A DNA stretch of 64,000 nt from Tateyamaria sp. ANG-S1 (lineage in GTDB: Bacteria; Pseudomonadota; Alphaproteobacteria; Rhodobacterales; Rhodobacteraceae), in assembly GCF_000814025.1 (NCBI RefSeq), contig NZ_JWLL01000005.1, forward strand, positions 310,001 through 374,000, given 5' to 3'. Below, in pieces: positions 10,896-20,082 of the stretch. The position numbers and the translations under genes are program-made. The notes beneath the pieces are model-generated. The model did not search any database. It was not told where the DNA came from and saw only the letters and a program-made list of their open reading frames with translations. Numbering within the stretch: position 1 is the stretch's first letter; every line of letters begins with the position of its first letter.

Positions 10896-11381
10896 ATGAC
10901 GTGGCAGGACGAGGTTTTCGTTGAACGCTTAGCGCGCCTTGAAGAGAAACATGTACAGCGCAAGAGCTTGATTTTCAGGCAAAATCGATCTGACGGGACA
11001 GGTTGGGCAATGGATGTCGGCTTTGCCATCTCGCTATTGGCGGCGGGGCTTATCGGGTTCTTTTCCGTTATCCTCGCGCGATATGCGATGTTTCACAGTC
11101 AGGGATTGCCTGACGTCAGCGTGAACCCCAACCTTGTTATGGCCGTCGACGGGTTCTTTGCGTTCTTTATCGCTTTTTTCTGGCTGCGCATGGTGTTCAG
11201 CATGACATCCCGCCTGCATGTCACGGCAAAGCTTGTCGGCATCTCAGCCGCGCTGGTGTGCATGAACATGCTGGTTCATGGGTACCCGCAGATTTTCGAG
11301 CGTGCCTTTTCACCGGAATGGGTAGAGCAGGCGCGCCACGCCAAGGGACCGGGATGGTTGCCGTTTCAAAGCACAGGGTAA
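10896..11381 (+). CDS. Hypothetical three-helix membrane protein
   Basis: A 161-residue protein of no family I recognise. The N-terminal 36 residues are charged and helical (possibly a short coiled coil), followed by three hydrophobic segments at about 41-63, 79-103 and 111-128 and a C-terminal tail of about 30 residues. No catalytic motif is visible. The start is supported by GACGGAG upstream. It is monocistronic, with a perfect 9-bp hairpin after the stop. Confidence 0.75.
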   Translation: MTWQDEVFVERLARLEEKHVQRKSLIFRQNRSDGTGWAMDVGFAISLLAAGLIGFFSVILARYAMFHSQGLPDVSVNPNLVMAVDGFFAFFIAFFWLRMVFSMTSRLHVTAKLVGISAALVCMNMLVHGYPQIFERAFSPEWVEQARHAKGPGWLPFQSTG

Positions 11382-11395
11382 GCTACGGATACCTT

Positions 11396-11427
11396 CCGGG
11401 GTGGTGAGCATGTGTTTGCCACCCCGG
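11396..11427 (+). terminator. Hairpin after membrane protein gene
   Basis: CCGGGGTGG pairs perfectly with CCACCCCGG across a 14-base loop, 14 bases after the stop at 11381. There is no U tract; it may be a factor-assisted terminator. Confidence 0.4.
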
Positions 11428-11539
11428 CTTACGGGGAAAAGCAGGTCAACTTTTTCCTTTGTTTTGGCACCTTTGCTGCACTACGCTCCCGTCCAAGGTC
11501 GCGCAGGGCGACCAAAGTCCAAACGGTGGGAGAGAGAAT

Positions 11540-11881
11540 ATGGGCAAACGTGACGATCTGATCGCGCAATATGCGGATGATCTGAAGAACAAGTGCGGCA
11601 TGACGCCGGACATAGATTTGCTGACCAAGGTGACAATCGGATGCGGTCCGTCGATCTACGACGCCGACGCATCGACAGTGGCGTCCAGCCAGCCGAGCGA
11701 GTTGGAAACGGTCAAGAACAACTTCCTGATCAAGAAGCTGGGCCTTGCGGACGGTCCGAAGTTGGATGAAGCGATTGCGTCGGTCATCGAAACCTACGGC
11801 AAGTCCGAGCGCAACAAGTACCGCGCCGTTGTCTACTACATGCTGACCAAGCACTTCGGCAAAGAGAGCGTCTACGCCTGA
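11540..11881 (+). CDS. DUF2853-type small protein
   Basis: A 113-residue soluble, helical protein resembling the DUF2853 family, whose function is unknown. The start MGKRDDLIAQYADDL is preceded by GGGAGAGAGA. The central segment contains CGPSIYDADAS and the C-terminal part (KSERNKYRAVVYYMLTKHF) is basic/aromatic. There is no signal peptide and no obvious catalytic residue set. It is a single gene with its own strong intrinsic terminator. Confidence 0.8.
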   Translation: MGKRDDLIAQYADDLKNKCGMTPDIDLLTKVTIGCGPSIYDADASTVASSQPSELETVKNNFLIKKLGLADGPKLDEAIASVIETYGKSERNKYRAVVYYMLTKHFGKESVYA

Positions 11882-11910
11882 TTTCTGCGCTTGCAGCGTT
11901 AACGAACCGG

Positions 11911-11941
11911 ACACCCGCTTTAAGCGGGTGTTTCATTTTTT
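11911..11941 (+). terminator. Intrinsic terminator of the DUF2853 gene
   Basis: ACACCCGCT and AGCGGGTGT form a perfect 9-bp stem with a TTA loop, followed by TTCATTTTTT. It lies 29 bases after the stop. Confidence 0.88.
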
Positions 11942-11967
11942 GCTCGAATGAAACGTACTATAAAATG

Positions 11968-12111
11968 GAAATATCTCACCCTCTCTGGTAGTAAGGTGGG
12001 TGATCAGACCAGAAGGTCAGACCCGATATTCAGTTGACTTGCGGTGGCTCGTGGGAGTGTGCACCGGGGTGAAAGGGGGGTTCTGACCGATCCGGGTCAG
12101 AACCCTTTTTT
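11968..12111 (+). ncRNA. Candidate orphan small RNA
   Basis: A stretch of about 140 bp between the DUF2853 terminator and the convergent DUF1761 gene ends in its own very strong plus-strand terminator (12078-12111), although no gene precedes it. A TATAAA box at 11959-11964 could be a -10 element; the -35 is poor. Internally, TCACCC near 11976 can pair with GGGTGA near 11998, and GGTCAGACCC near 12015-12024 mimics the right arm of the terminator, so it could compete for the left arm. No known RNA class was recognised. The RNA is an inference from the promoter/terminator layout. Confidence 0.4.
12078..12111 (+). terminator. Strong intrinsic terminator without an upstream gene
   Basis: GGGTTCTGACC pairs perfectly (11 bp) with GGTCAGAACCC around a 6-base loop and is followed by TTTTTT. 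It abuts the stop of the convergent DUF1761 gene. On the minus strand the hairpin has only a weak T tail, so it mainly serves plus-strand transcription. Confidence 0.88.
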
Positions 12112-12510
12112 CTAGAACAACGTCAGCACCGCACCGATGATAGTGCAACCGAACGTGGCATACCCGCCGTCAATCAGCGCCAGACGGAAGGGCCGCGCGC
12201 CAAAGGCATAGAATGTCGCAATCCACGGGGTGACAAGGAACAGTCCGATCCCAAAGCCGGACACCAGCCCTTCACCAAAGCTGTCAACGCCACTCAGCAC
12301 AAAGACGTGGCGCATCATACCCGCCACCAGGATCGCGCCGACGATGCTTGTGATATAGGGAATTGGATTTGACTGGTTCGCCGGAGCGTCCCCTGCGTCG
12401 TTCAGCGGCACGCCCGAAACGGCCATCCATGGCTTGGCCAGCACGGTGTACCAGATCGCTCCGAACATGAATCCGGCGACGCCCGCCGCCAAAACAGCTA
12501 AAAATCCCAT
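12112..12510 (-). CDS. DUF1761 family membrane protein
   Basis: A 132-residue integral membrane protein with about four hydrophobic segments, starting GFLAVLAAGVAGFMFGAIWYTVLAKPWM. That glycine-rich first helix and the W-Y pair resemble DUF1761 proteins. The function of the family is unknown. GAGGGA lies just upstream of the ATG. It is separated by about 65 bp from the EVE gene on the same strand. Confidence 0.8.
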   Translation of the reverse strand: MGFLAVLAAGVAGFMFGAIWYTVLAKPWMAVSGVPLNDAGDAPANQSNPIPYITSIVGAILVAGMMRHVFVLSGVDSFGEGLVSGFGIGLFLVTPWIATFYAFGARPFRLALIDGGYATFGCTIIGAVLTLF

Positions 12511-12575
12511 TTGTCCCTCATTCGTTGGCTATTTATGCCAACAGGTTGCCAGACGATGGGAAAAATCCAAAGCGT

Positions 12576-12995
12576 TTAAGGGTCTACGCCCGCCATTTCA
12601 CACACGACGGCCCATTCGGCGTCAGTCACCGGCTGCACCGACAGGCGAGAGTTGCGGATCAGAGCCATCTCTTCCAGCCGAGGATCCGCCTTGACCATCT
12701 CAAGCGTGACCGGTGTCTGCACAGGACCAATCGCCTTGATATCCACACATTCCCAGCGCGCGTCGTCGATCGTGCTATCCGGATGCGCCTCGGCGATCAC
12801 CTCAACAATGCCGACCACCGCCTTTTCGGTCTGCGAGTGGTAAAAGAAACCCCGGTCCCCCACCTTCATCTCGCGCATGAAGTTGCGGGCCTGGTAGTTG
12901 CGGACGCCATCCCATTCTTCGCCCGCGTCGCCCTTGGCCACCTGCTGGTCCCAGCTCCAGGTCGACGGCTCGGATTTGAACAGCCAGTACCTCAT
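12576..12995 (-). CDS. EVE domain protein
   Basis: A single EVE (PUA-like) domain of 139 residues, beginning MRYWLFKSEPSTWSW, the family signature, followed by WDGVRNYQARNFMREMKVGD and FFYHSQ. EVE domains bind modified or non-standard nucleobases; the substrate here is unknown. The start at 12995 overlaps the stop of the upstream YciI gene by 4 bases (ATGA), which favours it over a longer form starting at 13016. It is the last gene of the tsaD-gpsA-yciI-EVE run, so a link to tRNA modification is possible but not shown. Confidence 0.88.
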   Translation of the reverse strand: MRYWLFKSEPSTWSWDQQVAKGDAGEEWDGVRNYQARNFMREMKVGDRGFFYHSQTEKAVVGIVEVIAEAHPDSTIDDARWECVDIKAIGPVQTPVTLEMVKADPRLEEMALIRNSRLSVQPVTDAEWAVVCEMAGVDP

Positions 12996-13267
12996 GCCCC
13001 GATCACCTGTTTCCACGCCTTGATCTGCACGTCGCGAAACAGGCCCGCCTTGGCGTAGGGATCATTATCTGCCCAGCTTTGGGCGGCCTCCATATCGGCC
13101 ACATCCAGTACGATCAGCGATCCACAGGGATTGCCTTCGCCATCCAGGAAAGGCCCCGCCTGTTTCACGACGCCCGTGCTGTCGAGATACTCCAGATGCG
13201 CCGGTCGATTCTCCATCCGGACATCCAGCGCGCCCTCTTTGTCAAAGGCCATCAGGGCAAAAAGCAT
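12992..13267 (-). CDS. YciI-like protein
   Basis: A 91-residue protein with the dimeric ferredoxin-like YciI fold: ALMAFDKEGALDVR near the N-terminus, RPAHLEYL (the conserved His), GPFLDGEGNPCGSL, and ending WADNDPYAKAGLF. Family members are proposed to have small-molecule lyase or hydrolase roles, but the reaction here is unknown. The gene begins 1 bp after the gpsA stop and overlaps the EVE gene, indicating one operon. Confidence 0.88.
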   Translation of the reverse strand: MLFALMAFDKEGALDVRMENRPAHLEYLDSTGVVKQAGPFLDGEGNPCGSLIVLDVADMEAAQSWADNDPYAKAGLFRDVQIKAWKQVIGA

Positions 13268-13268
13268 G

Positions 13269-14216
13269 TCATTCCTCCTTCAGCGGGCGGGCCATCAAAC
13301 GGGCCATCGCACCGGGTACATTCACCTTGTCATCCACCAGATCCGCGACCGTGGCGCAAATGGGCAGGTCCAGACCGTGCTTGGCGGCGACACCGCGCAA
13401 AGCCCGCGCCGTCCCGGCCCCTTCGACCGTAATGGCCGCATCAAATTCCGTTCCCGCGCCAAGGGCAAGACCCAGACGGTAGTTGCGCGACTTGTCCGAG
13501 GTGCAGGTGAGCGTCAGGTCGCCCAATCCGCTCAACCCCATCAACGTCTCGGGCTGCGCGCCCAGCGCCACGGCAACGCGCTGCATCTCCGCAAATCCTC
13601 GGGTGAGCAGAGCGGCGCGTGCGCTGTCACCCAGACCCGCGCCCATGACGGCACCGCACCCGATAGCGATGACATTCTTCAGCGCACCACCCAGTTCTGC
13701 CCCGATCACGTCCGACGCGCGGTAGAGGCGCAGTTTTGGCGTAGAAAGCTGTGTTTGCAGCGTTTCGGCAACCTGGCGGTCAGCGCAGGCCAGTGTCAGG
13801 GCCGTCGGCAATCCGCGCGCGATGTCGTCGGCAAAGCTTGGACCGGTCAGCGCCGCAACATGGCGCGCACCAGCCAGTATCGAGGTCGGTCCGACCCCGG
13901 TTGTCACTTCAATACCCTTGCAGCAGGCAACTGCGATATGGCCCGACAGGTCGAGGTCGGCAGAAAACACGCGTAGCCTCTGTGTAGGCACTGCAAACAA
14001 GAGCGTATCACAGCCCAAAACAGTCTCTAACTCGGCCGAAACGGTGATTTCATCTGGCAAATCGACGCCCGGCAGTCGATGCGAATTCTGTCGGGTGTCT
14101 CGCATGGCAGCGGTATGTTCCGGGTTGCGCGCCCACAAAGTCACCGGCCCTTTTGACGCCAGCGCGACCGCCAACGCCGTGCCGAACGCGCCTGCGCCGA
14201 TCACAGCAACGCTCAC
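13269..14216 (-). CDS. gpsA: Glycerol-3-phosphate dehydrogenase [NAD(P)+]
   Basis: Reduces dihydroxyacetone phosphate to sn-glycerol 3-phosphate for phospholipid synthesis. The 315 residues begin with the Rossmann loop [12 protein letters not shown]; the CCKGIE lysine motif and [16 protein letters not shown] are in place, followed by [16 protein letters not shown] and GLGDLTLTC. Its start overlaps the tsaD stop by 4 bases, so translation is probably coupled. The tsaD-gpsA pairing is common in Rhodobacteraceae. Confidence 0.96.
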   Translation of the reverse strand: MSVAVIGAGAFGTALAVALASKGPVTLWARNPEHTAAMRDTRQNSHRLPGVDLPDEITVSAELETVLGCDTLLFAVPTQRLRVFSADLDLSGHIAVACCKGIEVTTGVGPTSILAGARHVAALTGPSFADDIARGLPTALTLACADRQVAETLQTQLSTPKLRLYRASDVIGAELGGALKNVIAIGCGAVMGAGLGDSARAALLTRGFAEMQRVAVALGAQPETLMGLSGLGDLTLTCTSDKSRNYRLGLALGAGTEFDAAITVEGAGTARALRGVAAKHGLDLPICATVADLVDDKVNVPGAMARLMARPLKEE

Positions 14217-15307
14217 GCCTTGGCCCCTTTCTTGCCCGACCCGAGCATCGCCGCGCTTTTCGTATCAAGCGGCATACGCGGACGCGCCGACAGGTCCATA
14301 CCATCCGGGTGCCGGTAGGGCATCTGTTCAATGGCTGCCGCCGCGATCATCGCGGCATTGTCCGTACACAGCGCCAGAGGCGGGGCGTTGAAAGCGACAT
14401 GTGCTTCGGCACAAACAGTCTCTAACAAAGCGCGAATGGTCATATTTGCCGCCACACCACCCGCCACACAAAGTGTCGGTTGCGCGGGTGCAAGGTCGAG
14501 ATAGGCGGCCAACGCCCGCCGTGTCTTGCCCGCCAGACTGTCTGCGACCGCCGCCTGAAACGACGCTGCCAAATCCGCCTGATCCTGCACCGTCAAACCC
14601 GCTTGGCCCGCGACGATATCATCCCGCGCACGCAGCACCGCTGTCTTCAACCCGGAAAAGCTCAGATCGCAGCCGGGTTTGTTGGCAAGCGGACGCGGAA
14701 ATGCAAAACGGGCCGGATCACCGTCACGGGCCGCAGCCTCGACCGCTGGGCCGCCCGGCTGACCCAACCCGATCAGCCGCGCGACCTTGTCAAAGGCTTC
14801 GCCGGGCGCGTCGTCAATGGTGCCGCCAAGGCGTGTGAAATCATCGGGCCCATGCGCCAACAGAAACTGACAGTGCCCGCCCGACACCAGAAGCATCAGG
14901 TAGGAGAAGGGAATGCCATCGGACAACCGCGGCGTCAGCGCGTGCCCCGCAAGGTGGTTGATCCCGTAAAGCGGCTTACCAGTCGCGGCGGACAGCCCCT
15001 TGGCCGTCATCACACCCGCAACAACGCCACCGATCAGGCCCGGACCGCAAGTGGCCGCGATGGCGTCAATATCCGCCAGCGAAACGCCCGCCTGCTCCAG
15101 CGCACCGGCGACACTGACATCCAAGCGCTCGGCATGGGCGCGGGCGGCGATCTCGGGCACCACACCACCGAAGTCGGCGTGCAGCTCGGATTGACCGAAC
15201 ACCACCGACGACAGGACTGTCATGTCACCCGGCACGCCACGCACCACAGCCGCTGCGGTGTCATCGCAGCTGCTTTCGATCCCCAGAACTGTCACGGCTT
15301 GCGTCAT
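14213..15307 (-). CDS. tsaD: TsaD, tRNA t6A threonylcarbamoyltransferase
   Basis: Catalytic subunit that transfers threonylcarbamoyl to A37 of ANN-decoding tRNAs. The start at 15307 gives [18 protein letters not shown], the canonical TsaD N-terminus (364 residues); the longer frame is spurious. The metal-binding histidines are in ARAHAER and NHLAGHAL, and the nucleotide loop includes LLVSGGHCQ and the FSGLKTA motif. Its partner tsaE lies about 15 kb away in this window. It is divergent from hemD with a 47-bp gap. Confidence 0.97.
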   Translation of the reverse strand: MTQAVTVLGIESSCDDTAAAVVRGVPGDMTVLSSVVFGQSELHADFGGVVPEIAARAHAERLDVSVAGALEQAGVSLADIDAIAATCGPGLIGGVVAGVMTAKGLSAATGKPLYGINHLAGHALTPRLSDGIPFSYLMLLVSGGHCQFLLAHGPDDFTRLGGTIDDAPGEAFDKVARLIGLGQPGGPAVEAAARDGDPARFAFPRPLANKPGCDLSFSGLKTAVLRARDDIVAGQAGLTVQDQADLAASFQAAVADSLAGKTRRALAAYLDLAPAQPTLCVAGGVAANMTIRALLETVCAEAHVAFNAPPLALCTDNAAMIAAAAIEQMPYRHPDGMDLSARPRMPLDTKSAAMLGSGKKGAKA

Positions 15308-15354
15308 GGCCCATCCGTTGCACCAAAGGCGCGTGCGGGGTAACAGCATAAGCC

Positions 15355-16062
15355 GTGGCGAACAATGCACCTCTCTCTCCGGTCACTCTGTTGATGACCC
15401 GCCCGCTGGCCGCATCGCAGCGGTTCGTGGATGAGATGCCGGACGATCTGGCGGTCAGGGTCACCCCCGTGTTCAGCCCCCTTCTGCGGATCGAACCAGT
15501 CGATCATACGCCGCGGCTCGCACCGGATGCGGCGGCAATCTTCACGTCATCAAACGGTGTGCGATATGCTCCCGACGGCGCAGGGCGCACGGCCTATTGC
15601 GTGGGCGCCCGCACGACGGCTCAGGCAAGTGCACATGGATGGGCCGCGCAAATGGCAGGGCAGGACGCGGATGCGCTGGTCGCGCAAATTTCGGGACATC
15701 CTCCCGACCATCAACTTATTCATATTCGCGGACGTCACACGCGCGGCCACATTGCCGGGCGTTTATCCAAGGCGGGCCACACCGTGACAGATGCGATTGT
15801 CTACGATCAGGTGCCGCAACCGCTCAACAAAGTGGCACAGGACGTCTTGATCGCGGGTGACGCGACGATTGTCCCCCTTTTCTCTCCCCGCACGGCTATG
15901 GAATTTGTCAAACAGGCGCCACGGACCACATGCCTACACGTGATCGCGCTAAGCGCGGCGGTCGCCAAAGCGGCGCACCCGCTGGACGTGCAAAGCGTGG
16001 CTGACCGCCCGGATGCGGACGCGATGTATGACGCAATCCGGTGGGCCATCAGTTCGGGTTGA
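15355..16062 (+). CDS. hemD: Uroporphyrinogen-III synthase
   Basis: Closes hydroxymethylbilane to uroporphyrinogen III in tetrapyrrole synthesis. The 235-residue form uses a GTG start at 15355; the ATG 39 bases downstream would remove most of the first beta strand (TLLMTRP), so the GTG is preferred. HemD is poorly conserved, but [37 protein letters not shown] and the C-terminal ADRPDADAM are typical. The adjacent mic60-hemY pair is the standard alphaproteobacterial arrangement and supports the call. Confidence 0.9.
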   Translation: MANNAPLSPVTLLMTRPLAASQRFVDEMPDDLAVRVTPVFSPLLRIEPVDHTPRLAPDAAAIFTSSNGVRYAPDGAGRTAYCVGARTTAQASAHGWAAQMAGQDADALVAQISGHPPDHQLIHIRGRHTRGHIAGRLSKAGHTVTDAIVYDQVPQPLNKVAQDVLIAGDATIVPLFSPRTAMEFVKQAPRTTCLHVIALSAAVAKAAHPLDVQSVADRPDADAMYDAIRWAISSG

Positions 16063-16132
16063 GGGGCGCGTGGGCGCGCTGTAGAGTTTAAAGCGGTGTA
16101 AAACCGCACGGAAGAATCGGAAGGGGAGTTCC

Positions 16133-17344
16133 TTGGCCAAACGCAAAAGTCCGGAAAAGGGGCCCCAGAAAGACACGGCAGCCGACAATACTGACGCTGC
16201 TGACCCGAAGAAGATCGAAGAGGCGACACAAGGTACGGACCTGACGCCCGATGTCGCAGCGACCGAAGCGGTCGACCTTGAAGCCGAGGACGTCGATCCG
16301 AAAACTGCAACCGACGACGCCAAAGATCAGGACGAACTGATAGTCCAAGCTGAGCCTGAGCCTGAGCCTGAAAATGTGGTTGCGCCACCGCCGCCGCAAC
16401 CCCAACCGGAACGCAGGAGCGCCTTGCCGCTTGTCTTTGCGGGCGTGATCACCGCGCTGGCTGGTTTCATTGCAGGGCGGACCGACATCCTCGACCCGAT
16501 CTTTCCACCGCGCGCGACGGCTGATCCGGAACTGGTCGCGGAACTGAACAACACCGTTGCCGACCTGAGCGCGCAACTGAATGAAGCAACCTCTGACATC
16601 TCTCTGCTGCGCACCCAAGTGCAGGACCAGAGCGGTGCCGCCCCAACCGACCTTGGACCGCTGGAACAGCAGATCGCCGATCTGACGGGTCGCATTGATG
16701 CGCTTGCGGACCGTCCGGCCACGGGGGCGGTCGTACCGGATGAAGCCATTGATGCCGCACTTGCAGACCTGCGCGGAACAGCAGCGGCGCAACAGGAAGA
16801 GATTGACCGCCTGCTCTCTGATGCCCGGCTTGCCCGCGAAAACGCCGATGCTGCCGCCTCGGCCACGCTAGCGCGCGCTGCGATGAACCGGGTGATGGCT
16901 GCCGTAGACAATGGCGGACCCTTTGCTGCCCCACTGGGCGATCTGCAGCAGGCTGGTGTGTCGGACATTCCCGAGGTTCTGCGCACAACCTCCGCAGACG
17001 GGGTTCAACCGCTGTCTGCACTGCAGGCCAGCATCCCCGATGCCGCACGCGATGCACTTTCAGCAGCGCGGCAGGCGGATGGGTCCGGCGGGCTCGGTGC
17101 CTTTTTTGAACGGCAACTTGGCACGCGGTCGATCCTGCCCCAGGAAGGATCAGACCCCGACGCCGTGCTGTCCCGTATCGAAGCAGCCACGCGCGACGGA
17201 CGTCTGGGCGATGCGCTAGCAGAAACAGACGCGCTGCCCGACGCAGCGAAAGCGGCCCTCGGGCCGTGGTTGGAACAGGCGCAACTGCGTCACGACGCGG
17301 TCACGGCCGCAAACGCATTGGCGCAACGCCTGTCGGCACTCTAA
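16133..17344 (+). CDS. Mitofilin/Mic60-like inner membrane protein
   Basis: Bacterial homologue of mitochondrial Mic60, a membrane-shaping protein. It starts with TTG; AAGGGGAG 4-5 bases upstream makes this choice clear. The acidic, low-complexity cytoplasmic N-terminus (about 95 residues, with an EPEPEPE repeat and poly-Pro) is followed by one transmembrane helix at about 97-115, then a long predicted coiled coil (about 125-270) and a helical C-terminal region corresponding to the mitofilin domain. The position between hemD and hemY is the known alphaproteobacterial context. The 403-residue length is in the usual range. Confidence 0.85.
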   Translation: MAKRKSPEKGPQKDTAADNTDAADPKKIEEATQGTDLTPDVAATEAVDLEAEDVDPKTATDDAKDQDELIVQAEPEPEPENVVAPPPPQPQPERRSALPLVFAGVITALAGFIAGRTDILDPIFPPRATADPELVAELNNTVADLSAQLNEATSDISLLRTQVQDQSGAAPTDLGPLEQQIADLTGRIDALADRPATGAVVPDEAIDAALADLRGTAAAQQEEIDRLLSDARLARENADAAASATLARAAMNRVMAAVDNGGPFAAPLGDLQQAGVSDIPEVLRTTSADGVQPLSALQASIPDAARDALSAARQADGSGGLGAFFERQLGTRSILPQEGSDPDAVLSRIEAATRDGRLGDALAETDALPDAAKAALGPWLEQAQLRHDAVTAANALAQRLSAL

Positions 17345-17355
17345 AGGGGCCCGTT

Positions 17356-18828
17356 ATGATCTGGTCATTGGTAAAAATCATCATCTTCGTGGTCGCCGTG
17401 GCGGCCCTGGCCCTTGGCGCTGGCTGGCTTCTGGAAAGCGAGGGCGGCATTCAGATCGTCGTAGCAGGCAAGGAGTACACGCTTGGGCCGCTGCAATCGG
17501 TCATCGCACTGGTGGCGCTGGTCTTTGCGGTCTGGGTCTTGCTCAAGCTGCTCGGCCTCGTCATCGCCGTCTGGCACTTCCTGAACGGCGACGACACGGC
17601 CATCTCGCGCTTCTTCGAACGCCGGAAATATGCCAAGGGGTTCGATGCGCTCGCCGAAGGGATGATGGCGCTCGCCTCGGGTGAGGCGCGTACGGCGCTG
17701 GCCAAGGCGGAAAAGGCGGATCGCTACCTCGACCGCCCGGAACTGACCAACCTGCTGACAGCCCAAGCCGCCGAGATGGCCGGCGACCGTAAAAAGGCGG
17801 AAGAAACCTACCGCAAGCTGGTGACGAACGACGCGACACGATTTGTCGGTGTGCGGGGCATCATGAAGCAGAAGCTGGCGGACGGGGACACCGATACGGC
17901 CTTGCAACTGGCGGAAAAGGCTTTCGCCATCAAGCCGAAGCACGAAGAAACGCAAGACATCCTGCTCAAGCTGCAAGCGGACAAAGAGGACTGGACCGGT
18001 GCCCGCGCCACGCTGAGCGCCAAGCTGAAACATGGCAACCTGCCGCGCGACGTGCACAAGCGCCGCGACGCTGTGCTTGCGCTGAGCGAAGCACGCAAGG
18101 TGCTGGAAGAGGATGAAACGATCGAGGCGCGCGAGGCTGCGATTGAGGCGAACCGCCTGTCCCCTGATCTGATCCCGGCAGCGGTCATGGCCGCACAGGG
18201 TTATATCGAAAAGGGCCAGAAACGCTACGCCACCCGCGTTCTGAAAAAGGCATGGGATGCCCAGCCGCACCCCGATCTTGCCGCCGCATATGCCGAGATT
18301 GAGCCGAAGGAGACATCGACGGACCGGCTCAAGCGGTTCACGGCGCTGACCAAGACCAAGGCAGAGCACCCGGAAACCAAGATGCTGCTCAGCGAGCTGC
18401 ACATCGCGGCCGAGGATTTCCCGGCAGCCCGTCGTGCACTTGGCGATCTGGCGGAGACCGATCCAACCACACGGTCACTGACGCTGATGGCCGCGATTGA
18501 ACGGGGCGAGGGCGCAAGCGATGCTGTCGTGCAGGGCTGGTTGGCACGGGCTGTGACAGCACCGCGCGGCCCGCAATGGGTGTGCGACAACTGCCAGAAC
18601 ATCATGCCCGCATGGGCGCCAACCTGCAGCAATTGCAGCGCCTTTGACACTCTGACATGGAAGCGGCCACCGAACGCGGAACTCAGCCTGCCCGGCGGAA
18701 GTGAGATGCTGCCCCTGCTGGTCGGGGGCCCCGAGCAGTCCAAGGATGACACCGAGGTCGCCGTTGTCCAAGATGCAGATGTGATCGAAGCCGAGGATAT
18801 GGGCAACCCAACGGTCAAGAACAGTTGA
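17356..18828 (+). CDS. hemY: HemY-like TPR membrane protein with C-terminal zinc ribbon
   Basis: Alphaproteobacterial HemY-type protein (the TPR protein of the hem cluster, not protoporphyrinogen oxidase). Two transmembrane helices at about 5-26 and 44-72 form the HemY_N region; the rest is tetratricopeptide-like helices rich in Ala, Lys and Glu. Near residues 410-430 a four-cysteine ribbon (CDNC ... CSNC) is followed by WKRP. The start at 17356 lies 11 bp after the mic60 stop with AAAGGGG upstream. The precise role is unsettled; the context suggests assembly or quality control of tetrapyrrole enzymes or envelope machinery. Confidence 0.88.
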   Translation: MIWSLVKIIIFVVAVAALALGAGWLLESEGGIQIVVAGKEYTLGPLQSVIALVALVFAVWVLLKLLGLVIAVWHFLNGDDTAISRFFERRKYAKGFDALAEGMMALASGEARTALAKAEKADRYLDRPELTNLLTAQAAEMAGDRKKAEETYRKLVTNDATRFVGVRGIMKQKLADGDTDTALQLAEKAFAIKPKHEETQDILLKLQADKEDWTGARATLSAKLKHGNLPRDVHKRRDAVLALSEARKVLEEDETIEAREAAIEANRLSPDLIPAAVMAAQGYIEKGQKRYATRVLKKAWDAQPHPDLAAAYAEIEPKETSTDRLKRFTALTKTKAEHPETKMLLSELHIAAEDFPAARRALGDLAETDPTTRSLTLMAAIERGEGASDAVVQGWLARAVTAPRGPQWVCDNCQNIMPAWAPTCSNCSAFDTLTWKRPPNAELSLPGGSEMLPLLVGGPEQSKDDTEVAVVQDADVIEAEDMGNPTVKNS

Positions 18829-18969
18829 TTTTACAGGCTCTGCCTATTGTCATTGGGCAACGTTTTGGGCGATTGACCGCCCGTAAAAGAAATATTTGTG
18901 TGTGCTACCGCCATTTCCGGATAGACCATTTTCAAACATGATGCCGTGACCGGCTCAGAGGGACAGATC

Positions 18970-20082
18970 GTGCAAAATCCATTTCGCTTTCTCGCGTCTT
19001 TAGGTCTTATTTTCATTCTCGCAGCCTGCTCTTTGCCCCGTGGCGCCGCCATCGAAGGCGAGGTCATCCGCAATCAGAACAACGAGGATGCAGCATTCTC
19101 GGTTGTTCCGATCACCCGCGAAAATGTCGCCCAACTGGCCACATGGCCTGCAACCGGTTGGGAAGGGCACTATCACTGGTTCACGCGCAACCCCGGCCCC
19201 AAGTCCAACGTCATCCGCCCTGGTGATGCCATTGACCTGGTCATTTGGGACAACCAGGAAAACTCGCTTCTGACAGGTACTGCACAACAGAACGTGGCAC
19301 TGGAGGGCATTATAGTGTCCCCCAGCGGTTCTATCTTTGTGCCCTACATCGACGAGGTGCGTGTAAGTGGGTCCACGCCAGATGCCGCACGGCGCGGCAT
19401 TGAAGAACAATTGCGCTCGGTCATACCGGATCCTCAGGTGCAGTTAGCTGTCACGTCGGGACCGGACAACTCGGTTGATGCCGTTGGCGGCTTCAATGCC
19501 CCCGGTACCTATCCACTGCCGAACCGCAACTACTCGATCCTCAGCCTCATTTCCACGGCCGGAGGCATCACGCCCACACTTGAAAACCCACTGGTACGGG
19601 TAATTCGTGGTGGTCAATCCTTTGGTATCCGCGCCGGCGATCTGTTTAAGCAGCCGTCCGCCAACGTCATTCTGCGCGGCGGCGACCAGATCATCGTCGA
19701 AGAAGACGAACGCTACTTTGTTGCCCTCGGCGCGACCGGTACGGAGACCATCGTGCCGTTCACACAAGAACGCATCAATGCGGTCGAGGCGCTTGCACTG
19801 GTCAACGGCCTCAATGAGTCCCGCGGCAATCCCAAGGGCGTCTTGATCCTGCGCGATTACACGCGCCAGGATCTGCGCGCCGACGGCTCGGGACCGACCA
19901 AGACGCAAGTGGTCTTTGCCATTGATCTGACATCGGCAGATTCGCTCTTTGCCGCACGCAAGTTCAACATCAATCCCGGCGATCTTGTCTTGGCGACGGA
20001 AAGCCCGGTCAGCTCGGTCCGCACCATCTTCGGCCTGATCGGATCGGTTGTCGGCGTGGGCAACTCTCTCAGCGGCAACTAA
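18970..20082 (+). CDS. Polysaccharide export (Wza-type) outer-membrane lipoprotein
   Basis: Periplasmic/outer-membrane polysaccharide export protein of 370 residues. I place the start at GTG 18970 because AGAGGGA lies 6 bases upstream and the product then opens with a short lipoprotein signal (lipobox LAAC, Cys20). The next part contains the export domain around RPGDAIDLVIWDNQE and SPSGSIFVPYIDEVRVSG, followed by SLBB-like domains (GTYPLPNRNYSILSLISTAGG). There is no polysaccharide cluster around it, so it may serve a polymer made elsewhere. It has its own terminator facing ahcY. Confidence 0.88.
   Translation: MQNPFRFLASLGLIFILAACSLPRGAAIEGEVIRNQNNEDAAFSVVPITRENVAQLATWPATGWEGHYHWFTRNPGPKSNVIRPGDAIDLVIWDNQENSLLTGTAQQNVALEGIIVSPSGSIFVPYIDEVRVSGSTPDAARRGIEEQLRSVIPDPQVQLAVTSGPDNSVDAVGGFNAPGTYPLPNRNYSILSLISTAGGITPTLENPLVRVIRGGQSFGIRAGDLFKQPSANVILRGGDQIIVEEDERYFVALGATGTETIVPFTQERINAVEALALVNGLNESRGNPKGVLILRDYTRQDLRADGSGPTKTQVVFAIDLTSADSLFAARKFNINPGDLVLATESPVSSVRTIFGLIGSVVGVGNSLSGN

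Noticed and set aside
18946-18969. Alternative GTG start for the export lipoprotein 24 bases upstream
   Set aside because: It adds eight polar residues before the signal peptide and lacks a ribosome binding site, whereas GTG 18970 has AGAGGGA at good spacing.
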